Positions 20,201 through 30,773 of a DNA stretch of 39,067 bases are shown one piece after another. The number at the start of each line of letters is the position of its first letter. The stretch's first letter is position 1. The notes beneath the pieces were generated by a model that did no database searches, was not told the DNA's origin, and worked only from the letters and a program-made list of their open reading frames with translations. The position numbers and the translations under genes were made by a program. The DNA lies in contig JALOTC010000005.1 in assembly GCA_025458085.1 (NCBI GenBank), positions 1 through 39,067 of the forward strand. The letters are read 5' to 3'. The DNA is from Cypionkella sp. Its GTDB lineage: Bacteria; Pseudomonadota; Alphaproteobacteria; Rhodobacterales; Rhodobacteraceae.

Positions 20201-21799
20201 ATGACCATTGGACGCGTGAACCCCCACCGCACCCTCGAGGCACAAGGCATTTCCGGACTGGGCAAGGTCCATTACAATTTGATTGAACCCGCCCTTGTTG
20301 ATGCTGCCGTGCAGCGGGGCGAAGGGCGGCTTGGCAAGGGCGGCGCGTTTTTGTGCACTACGGGCCAGTTCACTGGCCGTTCGCCCAAGGACAAATTCGT
20401 CGTCCGCACCGCTTCGGTCGAAGATACGATCTGGTGGGACAACAACGCCCCCATGGCCCCCGATGCCTTCGCCCGGCTCAAGGCCGACATGCTGGCCCAT
20501 ATGAAAGGCCGCGATTTCTTTGTTCAGGATCTCTACGCAGGTGCCGACCCGCTGCACCGCCTTGACGTGCGGGTGGTGACGGAACTGGCTTGGCATGGCC
20601 TGTTCATCCGCCACCTGCTGCGCCGTCCTGAACGGGCAGAGCTTGACGTCTTTACCCCGGAATGGACGATCATCAACGTGCCGAGCTTCAAGGCCGATCC
20701 GGCCCGCCATGGCTGCCGGACGGAAACGGTGATCGCGCTCAATTTCGATGAAAAGACCGTGCTGATCGGCAACACCGCCTATGCGGGCGAAAACAAGAAA
20801 TCCGTCTTTACCATCCTGAACTACATCCTGCCCGGCAAGGGCGTGATGGCCATGCATTGCAGCGCCAACCATGCCATCGGCAACCCGGTCGATGCCGCCG
20901 TGTTCTTCGGCCTGTCCGGCACCGGCAAGACCACTCTATCCGCCGCCCCCGACCGTACCCTGATTGGCGATGATGAACATGGCTGGTCCGACCGTGGCAT
21001 CTTCAATTTCGAAGGCGGCTGCTACGCCAAGACCATCGACCTCTCGCCCGAAGCAGAGCCGGAAATCTATTCCACCACGCACCGCTTCGGCACCGTGATC
21101 GAAAATATGGTCTATGATCCCGAAACGCTGGAACTGGATTTCGCCAACCGTAGCCTGACCGAAAACACCCGCTGCGCCTATCCGCTGGAGGCGATTTCGA
21201 ATGCCTCGGCCACGGGCCTTGGCGGGCATCCGAAACATGTGGTCATGCTGACCTGCGATGCTTTCGGGGTTCTGCCCCCGATTGCGCGGCTGTCGCCTGC
21301 ACAGGCCATGTATCACTTCCTGTCCGGCTTTACCTCCAAGGCAGCCGGAACAGAACGCGGGATCACGGAGCCAACGCCCACCTTCTCCACCTGCTTTGGC
21401 GCGCCCTTCATGCCGCGCCGGCCCGAAGTCTATGGCAAACTGTTGCAGGAAAAGATCCTGAAAACGGGCGCGACCTGCTGGCTGGTGAACACCGGCTGGA
21501 CGGGCGGCGCCTTCGGCACCGGCAAGCGGATGCCGATCAAGGCCACCCGCGCCCTCTTGGCCGCCGCGCTGGACGGCTCGCTCAATGGGGTGGAATTCCG
21601 CAAGGATGCGAACTTTGGCTTTGATGTACCTGTGGCCGTGGCAGGCGTAGACACCGCCCTCCTGAACCCGCGCGACACATGGGCTGACAAGGCCGCTTAT
21701 GATGCGCAGGCCGCCCGTCTGGTCGAAATGTTCTCCAAGAACTTCGCGCAATATGTGCCCTATATCGATGATGATGTGAAAGCTGCTGCAATCGGCTAA
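20201..21799 (+). CDS. pckA: Phosphoenolpyruvate carboxykinase (ATP)
   Basis: [63 protein letters not shown]. Confidence 0.97.
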   Translation: MTIGRVNPHRTLEAQGISGLGKVHYNLIEPALVDAAVQRGEGRLGKGGAFLCTTGQFTGRSPKDKFVVRTASVEDTIWWDNNAPMAPDAFARLKADMLAHMKGRDFFVQDLYAGADPLHRLDVRVVTELAWHGLFIRHLLRRPERAELDVFTPEWTIINVPSFKADPARHGCRTETVIALNFDEKTVLIGNTAYAGENKKSVFTILNYILPGKGVMAMHCSANHAIGNPVDAAVFFGLSGTGKTTLSAAPDRTLIGDDEHGWSDRGIFNFEGGCYAKTIDLSPEAEPEIYSTTHRFGTVIENMVYDPETLELDFANRSLTENTRCAYPLEAISNASATGLGGHPKHVVMLTCDAFGVLPPIARLSPAQAMYHFLSGFTSKAAGTERGITEPTPTFSTCFGAPFMPRRPEVYGKLLQEKILKTGATCWLVNTGWTGGAFGTGKRMPIKATRALLAAALDGSLNGVEFRKDANFGFDVPVAVAGVDTALLNPRDTWADKAAYDAQAARLVEMFSKNFAQYVPYIDDDVKAAAIG

Positions 21800-21825
21800 A
21801 TCACCGGTCACAGATGACGCCTAAG

Positions 21826-21854
21826 AAGGCCTCGGATCTGTCCGAGGCCTTTGC
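21826..21854 (+). terminator. Hairpin after pckA
   Basis: aaggcctcgga-tctg-tccgaggcctt, perfect 11-bp stem. Confidence 0.75.
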
Positions 21855-21889
21855 CTTTGTTCAGAGGCTGGGTACAGCTAAATTGCCTT

Positions 21890-21921
21890 GGGGGCGCTGC
21901 CCCCGGACCCCCGGAGGATTT
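21890..21921 (+). repeat. GC-rich intergenic repeat, copy 2 (GGGGGCGCTGCCCCCGGACCCCCGGAGGATTT)
   Basis: Closely matches copy 1 at 3784-3815 (minus strand). Confidence 0.75.
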
Positions 21922-21949
21922 CGGCCAAGATTAAGGGGAAGCGGGCGTA

Positions 21950-22729
21950 TCAGCCCATCAGCGCCTGCCGGATCAGGTTCGCCCCCGTCAGCACAAGAAG
22001 GACTTGTGTCCACCAGCGAAAGCGCGCCTGCGGCAGGCGGTCTTGCAACCTGTAACCCAGCGACATGCCAAGCTGCGCAGGAATGACCAAGAGTGCAGAG
22101 AGGGCGAGCCGTGCATCGGCCAAAAGCCCGGTCCCCAAATGGGCGGCCAGAAGGGTCACCGCACCGATCAGGAAAACAACTCCCTGCGTGCGGACCATCT
22201 TTTTCTTTTCCACCCCAGTGGACAAAAGATAGACGATCAGAGGCGGCCCCCAGATCCCTGAAATGCCACCATAAAGCCCCCCAATCACACCAAGGCCCCA
22301 TTCCGCCCGTGCGCGATGTTCCAGCCGGAGTGCAAGCGGTACGCCCAATAGTTGCAGCAGGGCAAAGGCGGTGACCGGAATTCCGAGGAGCAGGAGGTAG
22401 GTCACTTGCGGGATGAAGGCGAAGAGCTGGGCGGAAATGGCGATGAAGACCACCGTTCCGATGAGAAAGCGGCGATATTCGATCGCCGTTTGCCTTGCGG
22501 CACCAAACCCCTGTCGGAAGGCTTGGCTGATGTTCGTGACAACCGTGGGAAGGATCAGTCCGGCCAGTGCTGCCTCGGGCGGAAGGAAGGCCGAAAAGGC
22601 CGACATCATGATCAGCGGCATGGCAAAGCCCACCGCACCTTTCACGAAACCCGCGAAAAAGGTAACGGCGCAGGCGGTCAGAACCTGCCACGGCGCAAGG
22701 CCGGCATCTGCCAGATAAGCCTCGATCAT
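21950..22729 (-). CDS. TauE/SafE family sulfite/sulfonate exporter-like permease
   Basis: VTFFAGFVKGAVGFAMPLIMMSAFSAFLPPEAALAGLILPTVVTNISQA; multiple TM segments. Confidence 0.85.
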   Translation of the reverse strand: MIEAYLADAGLAPWQVLTACAVTFFAGFVKGAVGFAMPLIMMSAFSAFLPPEAALAGLILPTVVTNISQAFRQGFGAARQTAIEYRRFLIGTVVFIAISAQLFAFIPQVTYLLLLGIPVTAFALLQLLGVPLALRLEHRARAEWGLGVIGGLYGGISGIWGPPLIVYLLSTGVEKKKMVRTQGVVFLIGAVTLLAAHLGTGLLADARLALSALLVIPAQLGMSLGYRLQDRLPQARFRWWTQVLLVLTGANLIRQALMG

Positions 22730-22812
22730 GCCCCTGTGTCGCGCGGCAAGGCGGGAAAGGGAAGGCCCTCGCCCTCAAAAATTGCATGCGACATTTTCCA
22801 TCATTGTCGCGG

Positions 22813-22849
22813 CCTTTTGCGAAATTATGTTGCGCTGCAACTGCAAAGG
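22813..22849. promoter_or_regulatory. Nested inverted repeats upstream of mcd
   Basis: GTTGC-GCT-GCAAC at 22829-22841 inside CCTTTTGC...GCAAAGG at 22813-22849. Confidence 0.45.
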
Positions 22850-22893
22850 GATTAGCCCGGTTGCAGCATAGACTCGGTACAAGGACCACGGCC

Positions 22894-24558
22894 ATGGCCC
22901 ATGACGGACAATCCCTTTCCACACCGCTTCTGGCGGATCTGACCGCGCTGACCGCTGCAGCCCTGCCCGAGGTGGAGGCGCTTTTTGTGCAAGGCCGCGA
23001 GGCGCTTCGGCAGGCTGTCACCGTGGGTGGCAAGGTGGCCGGGGCGGCGATGGAAGAACATCAGCATGCGGCCCATGTGCTGTCTTGGTTGGCCACCTAT
23101 ACCGAAGCCCTGCGCCAGATGCAGGCATGGGCGCTGCGCCTGCAAGAGCAGGGGCGCTTTGGCGAGATGGAGGCGCTGATCCACCAGATCGCTTTCGGAG
23201 AGTATCTGAACCAGATCCATGGGGGCATCCCCATGAGCCAGGGCGAGGTTGCGCGCTTGCAGGACCTTGACCTTGCCCCGGCCACCCGTGGCGCGGCGGT
23301 AGAAACCCTGATGGCCCGGGGCAACACCGCCGCCGCCCGCGCCCGACTTGTCGCGCTTATGCGCGATGGCCGGGCGAATGCCACTTTTGGCGCGACGGGT
23401 CTGGATGAGGAACTGGAGATGATCCGCGACCAGTTCCGCCGCTTTGCCGAGGATGAGGTAAGGCCCCACGCCCATGAATGGCACTTGCGCGATGAACTCA
23501 TCCCGATGCCGGTCATCGACAAACTGGCAGAAATGGGTGTCTTTGGCCTGACCATCCCCGAAGAGTTTGGGGGTTTTGGCCTGTCCAAGGCCAGCATGGT
23601 CGTCGTCTCGGAAGAATTGTCGCGCGGCTATATCGGTGTGGGCAGTCTTGGCACGCGGACGGAAATCGCGGCGGAGTTGATCCTGTGCGGCGGAACAGAG
23701 GCGCAAAAGGCGCATTGGCTGCCCAAACTGGCCAGCGGGGAAATCCTTCCCACAGCAGTCTTTACCGAACCCAACACCGGATCAGACCTTGGGTCCTTGC
23801 GCACCCGCGCGCGGAAAGAAGGGGATGATTGGATCATCACTGGCAATAAGACATGGATCACCCATGCCGCCCGCACCCATGTGATGACCGTTCTGGCCCG
23901 CAGCGTTGAGGGTACCTCGGATTATCGGGGCCTATCGATGTTCCTCGCGGAAAAGACGCCCGGCACGGATGAAACACCCTTTGTCGATCCTGGCCTGTCG
24001 GGGGGCGAGATCGAGGTGCTGGGCTATCGCGGGATGAAGGAATATACCGTCAATTTCGACGGATTCCGGGTGAAGGGTGAAAACCTTCTGGGTGGGGTCG
24101 AAGGGCAGGGCTTCAAGCAATTGATGCAAACCTTTGAATCCGCTCGCATCCAGACCGCCGCCCGCGCCATTGGCGTCGCGCAGAACGCGCTGGACCTTGG
24201 CCTGCAATATGCCGAAGACCGCAAGCAATTTGGCAAGGCTCTGGTCGAATTCCCCCGCGTCGCGGGCAAACTTGCCATGATGGCCGTAGAAATCATGGTC
24301 GCCCGCCAGCTCACCTATTTCAGCGCATGGCAAAAAGACCACGACAAGCGCTGCGATCTAGAGGCGGGCATGGCCAAGCTTTTGGGCGCGCGGGTGGCAT
24401 GGGCTGCGGCAGACAATGCGCTACAAATCCACGGCGGCAACGGCTTTGCGCTGGAATATCAAATCAGCCGCGTGCTCTGCGATGCCCGCATCCTGAACAT
24501 CTTCGAAGGGGCTGCCGAAATTCAGGCGCAGGTCATCGCGCGCCGCCTGCTGGACTAA
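22894..24558 (+). CDS. mcd: Acyl-CoA dehydrogenase with N-terminal extension, likely (2S)-methylsuccinyl-CoA dehydrogenase
   Basis: About 155-aa N-terminal extension before FGATGLDEELEMIRDQFRRFAEDEVRPHAHEWHLRDELIPMPVIDKLAEMGVFGLTIPEEFGGFGLSKASM; FESARIQTAARAIGVAQNALDLGLQYAEDRKQFGK; matches my recollection of Rhodobacter Mcd. Confidence 0.82.
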   Translation: MAHDGQSLSTPLLADLTALTAAALPEVEALFVQGREALRQAVTVGGKVAGAAMEEHQHAAHVLSWLATYTEALRQMQAWALRLQEQGRFGEMEALIHQIAFGEYLNQIHGGIPMSQGEVARLQDLDLAPATRGAAVETLMARGNTAAARARLVALMRDGRANATFGATGLDEELEMIRDQFRRFAEDEVRPHAHEWHLRDELIPMPVIDKLAEMGVFGLTIPEEFGGFGLSKASMVVVSEELSRGYIGVGSLGTRTEIAAELILCGGTEAQKAHWLPKLASGEILPTAVFTEPNTGSDLGSLRTRARKEGDDWIITGNKTWITHAARTHVMTVLARSVEGTSDYRGLSMFLAEKTPGTDETPFVDPGLSGGEIEVLGYRGMKEYTVNFDGFRVKGENLLGGVEGQGFKQLMQTFESARIQTAARAIGVAQNALDLGLQYAEDRKQFGKALVEFPRVAGKLAMMAVEIMVARQLTYFSAWQKDHDKRCDLEAGMAKLLGARVAWAAADNALQIHGGNGFALEYQISRVLCDARILNIFEGAAEIQAQVIARRLLD

Positions 24559-24580
24559 ACACCGTCAAGCACAGCACACC

Positions 24581-24608
24581 AAAGGGGCGCATCTTGCGCC
24601 CCTTTTTT
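24581..24608. terminator. Bidirectional-looking terminator between mcd and the MFS gene
   Basis: aaaggggcgca-tct-tgcgcccctttttt. Confidence 0.85.
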
Positions 24609-24612
24609 CTGC

Positions 24613-25830
24613 CTACTCCCCCCCGCGCGACGGGCGTTGTGCCCCAAGGCGTGGATGCAATTGCCCGGCAATCGCCCAGCATACCGCCATCGCCACGCTG
24701 CCCGCCGCAAAAATCCCCGGCAAGGGCGCCACCAACAGCACAAGCCACGCTGCCCCCGGTGTCAGGATGCCCGAAAAGTCCCGAAAGCTGGAATAAACCG
24801 CAGACATCTCTGTGCGCTCGGATGGCTTCACTGCCATCAGGAAGGGCAGCCCCCCCACCACATCCAGCGTGATCAAAAAGACCGAAACCGCCATACAGCA
24901 CAGCACCGTCACCCAAGGCCAAGGCGAAAACACCGCCGCTGCCATAAAGAACGTGCAGCCCATCGCAAAGGCCCACCGCACCGCCCCCCGGACCGAGGCC
25001 CGCCGCGCCACCCGCAAGATCACGGGCGAGGCAAAAAGAAGCGTGTTCGAGATCGACAGCGCAAAGCCCCCGACCTTTTCGCTCAACCCCGCTTCCACAC
25101 AAAAGATCGGCAGATAGACGATATAAATCCACCATCCCGAAGATCGGATCACCGCGAAAAGCCAGCCCGCAATCAACCTCGGTTGCCCAAAAAACCGCCC
25201 CAGATAGGCCAAGGGGTTGGCCGCAGGCCCCTTGGCGCGGGTGATCTGTTTGCCATTGCCCAAGCGCAGCACCCAGAACAGTGCCAAAAGAGCAATCGCA
25301 AAGCCCCCTGCCACGATGAAGGGCAAAGGTGCCCAGACCGACCGCAGCCAGACGCCCAAGAGGGGACCAATTGCCCAAGGCCCGGCGGCAAAGACCATCT
25401 GCAAGGATTGGCTCCGCCCAAGGTTCTGCCGGTCGATGTAATCAAGGATATAGGCGTTCAGGCAGACAAAGGTCGTGGCCGTGGCCATGGCCAGCGTCAT
25501 TAGGGCAAAGGGCATTGACCATGCCTGCCCCAGCATCGAGAGTACCATGCCCAACAGGTAAAGCCCGCAACCCAAGGAATACATCCAGCGGCGCGGGACA
25601 AAGCGCGTACCCCAAGGCACGAACAGCCCCCAGATCAGCGATACGATCCCTGCCACGAAATAGGCAGCCGATGTGGCCTCGGCACTGCCCAGCACATCGT
25701 AAACCGCCAATGGCATGGCCGAAATCAGCGTACCCCGTACCGTCGCCTCCAACCCCGTCAGAAGCGCGAAATCCCGGACCTGGGGTGTGGGGGAATGTTT
25801 CAGAAAAAGGGGGATGCCAAGCGTCGCCAT
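24613..25830 (-). CDS. MFS transporter
   Basis: Multiple TM segments; GTLISAMPLAVYDVLGSAEATSAAYFVAGIVSLIWGLFVPW; LITLDVVGGLPFLMAVKPSERTEMSAVYSSFRDFSGILTPG. Confidence 0.85.
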   Translation of the reverse strand: MATLGIPLFLKHSPTPQVRDFALLTGLEATVRGTLISAMPLAVYDVLGSAEATSAAYFVAGIVSLIWGLFVPWGTRFVPRRWMYSLGCGLYLLGMVLSMLGQAWSMPFALMTLAMATATTFVCLNAYILDYIDRQNLGRSQSLQMVFAAGPWAIGPLLGVWLRSVWAPLPFIVAGGFAIALLALFWVLRLGNGKQITRAKGPAANPLAYLGRFFGQPRLIAGWLFAVIRSSGWWIYIVYLPIFCVEAGLSEKVGGFALSISNTLLFASPVILRVARRASVRGAVRWAFAMGCTFFMAAAVFSPWPWVTVLCCMAVSVFLITLDVVGGLPFLMAVKPSERTEMSAVYSSFRDFSGILTPGAAWLVLLVAPLPGIFAAGSVAMAVCWAIAGQLHPRLGAQRPSRGGE

Positions 25831-25899
25831 GCCTCATCTGCCCAATTTCAGGGCAGATCGTCTGACCCATTCGCGACAGGCGGCGTCGGGATTGTCCTT

Positions 25900-26622
25900 C
25901 TAGTTGCGTGACAAGCGCGCCATCAACCTCTGCCTTGCCTCGGGCAAGGCGCCGCCGCGCAGACGGTCTGCCAATTCGCGTTGCAGGAAATGGCCTGTGA
26001 CCTCTAGCGCGGCGAGCAAGGCTGGGGCATCGACCATAGCGCCCGGAAGAAAGGCGCGCGGAAGCGGTAAAAGCTTGGGCGCCCAGTCCCCCGCACCCTG
26101 ACGGCTGACCGCACGGCCTGTACGGGGGCTGATATAGGCAAGGTCTTGGGCCTGCCCCGTCACTGCGCAGGTCGCAAGGTCAAGGCCAAAGCCAATCTCC
26201 TCGAGCAGCGCGCATTCCCATGCTGCGTAACGCCCCAGCCAAGCGGTGCCGCTTTCTCCCATCTGATCCAGCAGCGCCTCGGTCACAGCATGCAGATGGG
26301 GATGTGGGTCGCGCTCCGGCAGGGCAAGGTGCAAAAGCGCGCAGATCGCGCCAAGCGCAGAAAGCGCCAGCGGATCACCCAACACTGCCGCGCGCGACCG
26401 CAGCGGTTCCACTGTGAAGGCCCCGATATGATCCTCAAGCCGCGCACGCCATTCCAGCGCGAGTGAGGCACCCGGCTGCAACAGCGGTGCCATCTTGCGC
26501 GACGCCCCGCCCCGCACCACCCCCAAGTGGCGGCCATGGGCGGCAGTCAGCACTTCGATGATCGCGCTGCCTTCGCCATGCGGGCGGGTCAAGAGGAGGA
26601 TGCCTTCGTCGCGCCATTCCAT
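25900..26622 (-). CDS. recO: DNA repair protein RecO
   Basis: MEWRDEGILLLTRPHGEGSAIIEVLTAAHGRHLGVVRGGASRK; ATG at 26622. Confidence 0.92.
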   Translation of the reverse strand: MEWRDEGILLLTRPHGEGSAIIEVLTAAHGRHLGVVRGGASRKMAPLLQPGASLALEWRARLEDHIGAFTVEPLRSRAAVLGDPLALSALGAICALLHLALPERDPHPHLHAVTEALLDQMGESGTAWLGRYAAWECALLEEIGFGLDLATCAVTGQAQDLAYISPRTGRAVSRQGAGDWAPKLLPLPRAFLPGAMVDAPALLAALEVTGHFLQRELADRLRGGALPEARQRLMARLSRN

Positions 26623-26676
26623 GCGCGGACGATGCCCCTGCACGCAGCGCCACGCAAGGGTGCATCCTGCGTCGCG

Positions 26677-27012
26677 CTAGCTGGAAAGCCCGTCTTCCTC
26701 CAACAGCGTCCGGCCTTGGCGGTCCTCCACCTCGACCACCCAAAGGTCAGGGTCGAAGCCACGCTGCCGCCGGATCGCTGCATCCACCTCTGCCTCGGCC
26801 CCCGTGGCGAGCGTGACCCAGACCCGCGCGCCAGTGGAAAGATCGAAACTACGCTGAAAGAGCCGCGCCTGCCCGTCCAAGGTGGCAGACTTCACCAAGA
26901 CCGCGCCCGCCGCATCATCGCCATGAGCCATCACAAAAGCGGGAATATCGGCCAGCCGCAGCCGCGCAAGGTAGGCATCCACCCAAAACCGCGTGGTCAG
27001 GCGCGGCGTCAT
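26677..27012 (-). CDS. DUF1491 family protein
   Basis: MTPRLTTRFWVDAYLARLRLADIPAFVMAHGDDAAGAVLVKSATLDG; located upstream of recO. Confidence 0.8.
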   Translation of the reverse strand: MTPRLTTRFWVDAYLARLRLADIPAFVMAHGDDAAGAVLVKSATLDGQARLFQRSFDLSTGARVWVTLATGAEAEVDAAIRRQRGFDPDLWVVEVEDRQGRTLLEEDGLSS

Positions 27013-27027
27013 GGCCGCCCCGCCCCG

Positions 27028-27945
27028 TCAGGCATCGCCATCTTTGAAATCAAGGCCCATTTCCGAATAGCGCTCGGCCTCTTCCAGCCAGTTTTCGCGG
27101 ACCTTCACGGTCAGGAACAGATGTACAGGCCGGTCGAGGAAAGCCGCGATTTCCGCCCGCGCGGCTTGACCTACCTGCTTGATCGTCTCGCCCTTGTGGC
27201 CAAGGAGGATCCCCTTATGCCCTTCACGCGCCACATACACGATCTGGTCGATCCGGGTGGACCCATCGGGGCGGTCTTCCCATTTCTCCGTCTCGACCGT
27301 CAACTGATAGGGCAATTCCTCATGCAGCCGTAGGGTCAGCTTTTCGCGCGTCATTTCCGCCGCGATCATCCGCATCGGCAGGTCGGCGATCTGATCTTCG
27401 GGGTAATACCAAGGGCCTTCGGGCAACTCCCCCGCCAGCCATTGCCGCAAATCCCCCACGCCATGCCCGCGTTCGGCGGAAATCATAAAGGTCCGCACAA
27501 AGGGGAAAGCGGCGTTCACCTCCTCGGCCAGCGCGAGCAACTGCTCTGCCTTTACCCGGTCAATCTTGTTGATGGCCAAGGCGACAGGCTTGCCCTTCGG
27601 CATCTCCTCGGCCAGTCGGTCGATGATCGCCCGCACGCCTTCGGTCAATCCGCGATGCGCCTCGATCAGCAGCACCACAATATCGGCATCCGCCGCCCCG
27701 CCCCATGCCGCCTTGACCATCGCCCTGTCCAGCCGCCGCCGGGGGCGGAACAGGCCGGGCGTATCGACAAAGACGATCTGGCTTTGCCCCTCCATCGCCA
27801 CGCCACGAATACGCGCGCGGGTGGTCTGCACCTTATGCGTGACAATCGACACTTTCGCCCCGACCATCCGGTTCAAAAGCGTGGATTTCCCGGCATTCGG
27901 CTCGCCGATCAGGGCGACAAAGCCTGCGCGCGTGGGTTCGGTCAT
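27028..27945 (-). CDS. era: GTPase Era
   Basis: [40 protein letters not shown]-terminal KH domain. Confidence 0.96.
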   Translation of the reverse strand: MTEPTRAGFVALIGEPNAGKSTLLNRMVGAKVSIVTHKVQTTRARIRGVAMEGQSQIVFVDTPGLFRPRRRLDRAMVKAAWGGAADADIVVLLIEAHRGLTEGVRAIIDRLAEEMPKGKPVALAINKIDRVKAEQLLALAEEVNAAFPFVRTFMISAERGHGVGDLRQWLAGELPEGPWYYPEDQIADLPMRMIAAEMTREKLTLRLHEELPYQLTVETEKWEDRPDGSTRIDQIVYVAREGHKGILLGHKGETIKQVGQAARAEIAAFLDRPVHLFLTVKVRENWLEEAERYSEMGLDFKDGDA

Positions 27946-28628
27946 GCGTCTTTCTCCATCTGCGCCAGCATCGCTTCGGCGGCGGCGGCCTCTGCCGCGC
28001 GTTTGCCCGCAGCGCGGGCCTGTGCCGTCATTCCATTTTCAAGCCGCACTTCCACGGTAAAGATCGGCTGATGATCCGGCCCTTCGCGGGCCACATCCAT
28101 GTAAACCGGTAGCCCAAGGCCAAGCCCTTGGGTCTTTTCCTGCAACGCGGATTTGGGGTTATGGACCCGCGCCTCGGCCTCGTGGATGCGGTGGCCCCAC
28201 AGCCGCAGCACCATGGACCGCGCCGCATCAAACCCGGCATCCAGATAGACGGCGGCAATCACCGCCTCCATCGCATCGCCCAAAAGCGTTTCCTTGCGCC
28301 GCCCGCCGGTCAGCATCTCGGACCGGCCTAGTTTCAGCACCTCGCCCAACCCCACCTCGCGCGCCACTTCCGCGCAGGTTTCCTTGCGCACCAGCGCATT
28401 GAACCGCGGGGCCAGTTGCCCCTCGGTCGCGGCTTTGTCGGCGGAAAGCATCGCCTCGGCCATGACAAGGCCAAGCACTCGGTCGCCCAGGAATTCCAAC
28501 CGCTGGTTATCGGGCCGCGTGGCTGACCCGATGGAAGAATGGGTCACAGCGCGGATCAGCAATTCGCCCCGCCGGAACTCATGCCCGATGCGCGCCGCAA
28601 AGTCCTTGAGTTCCGCCGAAAGCCTCAT
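27942..28628 (-). CDS. rnc: Ribonuclease III
   Basis: [21 protein letters not shown] signature; C-terminal dsRBD; overlaps era start. Confidence 0.95.
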   Translation of the reverse strand: MRLSAELKDFAARIGHEFRRGELLIRAVTHSSIGSATRPDNQRLEFLGDRVLGLVMAEAMLSADKAATEGQLAPRFNALVRKETCAEVAREVGLGEVLKLGRSEMLTGGRRKETLLGDAMEAVIAAVYLDAGFDAARSMVLRLWGHRIHEAEARVHNPKSALQEKTQGLGLGLPVYMDVAREGPDHQPIFTVEVRLENGMTAQARAAGKRAAEAAAAEAMLAQMEKDA

Positions 28629-29416
28629 TCCACCGCCTTGAAGAACCGGTCAGAGCGCCAGGTCCAGAAAAACAGCATCGACCGTCCGGCAGACGAGAAC
28701 ATGATCCGATCTGCCCTGCCAATCAGATGGTCAAAGGGCACAAAGCCCACACCGCCCACGGCCTGACCATAACGGCTATCTTGGCTGTTGTCGCGGTTGT
28801 CGCCCATGAAGAAGAAATGCCCCTCTGGCACGGTGAACACATCCGTGTTGTCACCAAAGCCGTTTGTGTCGATGTTCAGGATGCTATGGGCCCGCCCACC
28901 GGGCAGCGTTTCGGTAAAGCGGCTTTTCGTGCAGATATCGCCTTCGCCCACCGGCCCATTCTCGCAGCGCGGCAGGTTCCGCATAGGGCCTTGCTGTTCA
29001 TAGACTTCTTCAAACTGCCCATCGGGCGTCTGCGGCACTTCCTCCCCGTTCAGGAAAAGAACGCCGTTCCGCATCTGCACGGTATCCCCCGGCAGGCCGA
29101 TCAGGCGCTTGATGAAATCCGATCCGTTCACCGGATGGCGGAACACCACTACATCACCACGCTCCGGCTCTGACTCCATCCAGCGGCCATCGATAAACGT
29201 GCACAGCGAGAATGGGCAGGAAAACTGCGAATAGCCATAGGCCATCTTATTGACGAAGAGAAAATCGCCAATCAGCAGCGTGTCTTTCATGCTGCCCGAG
29301 GGAATCCAGAAGGGTTGGAAGAACAGGGTGCGAAAGGCCCCGGCGATCAGCAGCGCATAAACGATGGTCTTGATCGTTTCGACGATCCCGCCGTCGTTTT
29401 TCGTCTTGCTTGCCAT
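28625..29416 (-). CDS. lepB: Signal peptidase I
   Basis: [56 protein letters not shown] at 29416. Confidence 0.95.
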   Translation of the reverse strand: MASKTKNDGGIVETIKTIVYALLIAGAFRTLFFQPFWIPSGSMKDTLLIGDFLFVNKMAYGYSQFSCPFSLCTFIDGRWMESEPERGDVVVFRHPVNGSDFIKRLIGLPGDTVQMRNGVLFLNGEEVPQTPDGQFEEVYEQQGPMRNLPRCENGPVGEGDICTKSRFTETLPGGRAHSILNIDTNGFGDNTDVFTVPEGHFFFMGDNRDNSQDSRYGQAVGGVGFVPFDHLIGRADRIMFSSAGRSMLFFWTWRSDRFFKAVE

Positions 29417-29510
29417 GGTTTGCCCTTTGTCTTTTTCGCTTGCCCGCACTCGCGCGCTACATGCGCCCCAGAGGCCCCTGAGTCAAGCGAGGCGCGGCGG
29501 CGGCCTGTCT

Positions 29511-29921
29511 TTACCCTTTCGGGAAGGGCCGCGCCTCGATCACCACAAAGGCCTGCGCCCATGGGTGATCATCGGTCAGCGTGACATGGATCACCGCCGC
29601 GTGACCCTCAGGCGTCATCTCGGCCAGGCGCGCGGCGGCCCAACCGGTTACCTGCATGACGGGTTGGCCTGTCATCAGGTTCGTCACCGCCATATCCTTC
29701 CAAGAAATGCCCATTCTCAGGCCCGTGCCAAGCGCCTTGGAACAAGCCTCTTTCGCGGCCCAGCGTTTGGCATAGGTGGCGGCAATGGAGCGTGGGCGGC
29801 TGTTGGCCTTGCGCTGTTCTTCATCCGTAAAGACACGGTCCCGAAACCGCGCGCCATAACGGGCAAGCGTTGCCTCGATGCGGTCGATATTGGCAAGATC
29901 GCTGCCGATGCCAAGGATCAT
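29511..29921 (-). CDS. acpS: Holo-[acyl-carrier-protein] synthase
   Basis: [41 protein letters not shown] at 29921. Confidence 0.95.
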   Translation of the reverse strand: MILGIGSDLANIDRIEATLARYGARFRDRVFTDEEQRKANSRPRSIAATYAKRWAAKEACSKALGTGLRMGISWKDMAVTNLMTGQPVMQVTGWAAARLAEMTPEGHAAVIHVTLTDDHPWAQAFVVIEARPFPKG

Positions 29922-29934
29922 CCAATGCGCCGCC

Positions 29935-30687
29935 CTATGCCACGCGCGCCGCATCCATGCGTCGCCGCATCTCTTCGATCGCGGGACCAAGGCCCATAAA
30001 AACCGCCTCGCCAATCAGGAAATGCCCGATGTTCAGTTCCATCACCTCGGGAAAGGCGGCCACTGGGGCCACATTGTCGAAGGTCAAACCGTGGCCAGCA
30101 TGGACCTCTAGACCGAGGCCATGGGCATGTGTCGCGGCACGGCGCAGCGCCTCGAGTTCTGCCTGCGCCTCGTCCTGCCGCCCTTCGGCATGCAACTCGC
30201 TGTAAAGCCCGGTGTGCAATTCCACCACCGCCGCGCCAATCCGCGCGCTCGCCTCGATCTGGCGGGGGTCATGGCCGATGAACATGCTGACGCGGATCCC
30301 CGCATCGCGCAAAGGTGCGATGTACGCGGCGAGTCGCGCCTCGTCACCTGCGACATCCAACCCGCCTTCTGTGGTCCTCTCCTCACGTCGTTCCGGTACA
30401 AGACAAATGGCATGGGGTCGCGTGGCCAAGGCGATGCGATGCATTTCGTCGGTTGCGGCACATTCGAAATTCAAGGGGATACCGATCCCCGCCTTCAGCG
30501 CCACAATATCGGCATCGCGGATATGCCGACGATCTTCGCGCAGATGGGCGGTGATACCATCCGCTCCCGCCGCTTCGGCCAGCAGGGCCGCGCGCAACGG
30601 GTCCGGCCATGCACTGCCCCGCGCGTTGCGCAATGTGGCCACATGGTCAATGTTCACCCCAAGCCTCAGCTTTCCCTGCGCAGCCAT
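29935..30687 (-). CDS. pdxJ: Pyridoxine 5'-phosphate synthase
   Basis: [36 protein letters not shown] at 30687. Confidence 0.95.
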   Translation of the reverse strand: MAAQGKLRLGVNIDHVATLRNARGSAWPDPLRAALLAEAAGADGITAHLREDRRHIRDADIVALKAGIGIPLNFECAATDEMHRIALATRPHAICLVPERREERTTEGGLDVAGDEARLAAYIAPLRDAGIRVSMFIGHDPRQIEASARIGAAVVELHTGLYSELHAEGRQDEAQAELEALRRAATHAHGLGLEVHAGHGLTFDNVAPVAAFPEVMELNIGHFLIGEAVFMGLGPAIEEMRRRMDAARVA

Positions 30688-30773
30688 CTTCAATCCCTTT
30701 CCTGACACCGCGCAGACTAGGGCGCGCACCCGGCGCTGCAAGCCCCGTCTTGTATCGGATACAGCGCCGCGAC

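Noticed and set aside
21950-25830. Genomic island or defence locus
   Set aside because: TauE-like permease, mcd and MFS genes are ordinary chromosomal content; no integrase, tRNA target, transposase, toxin-antitoxin or nuclease/helicase modules seen.
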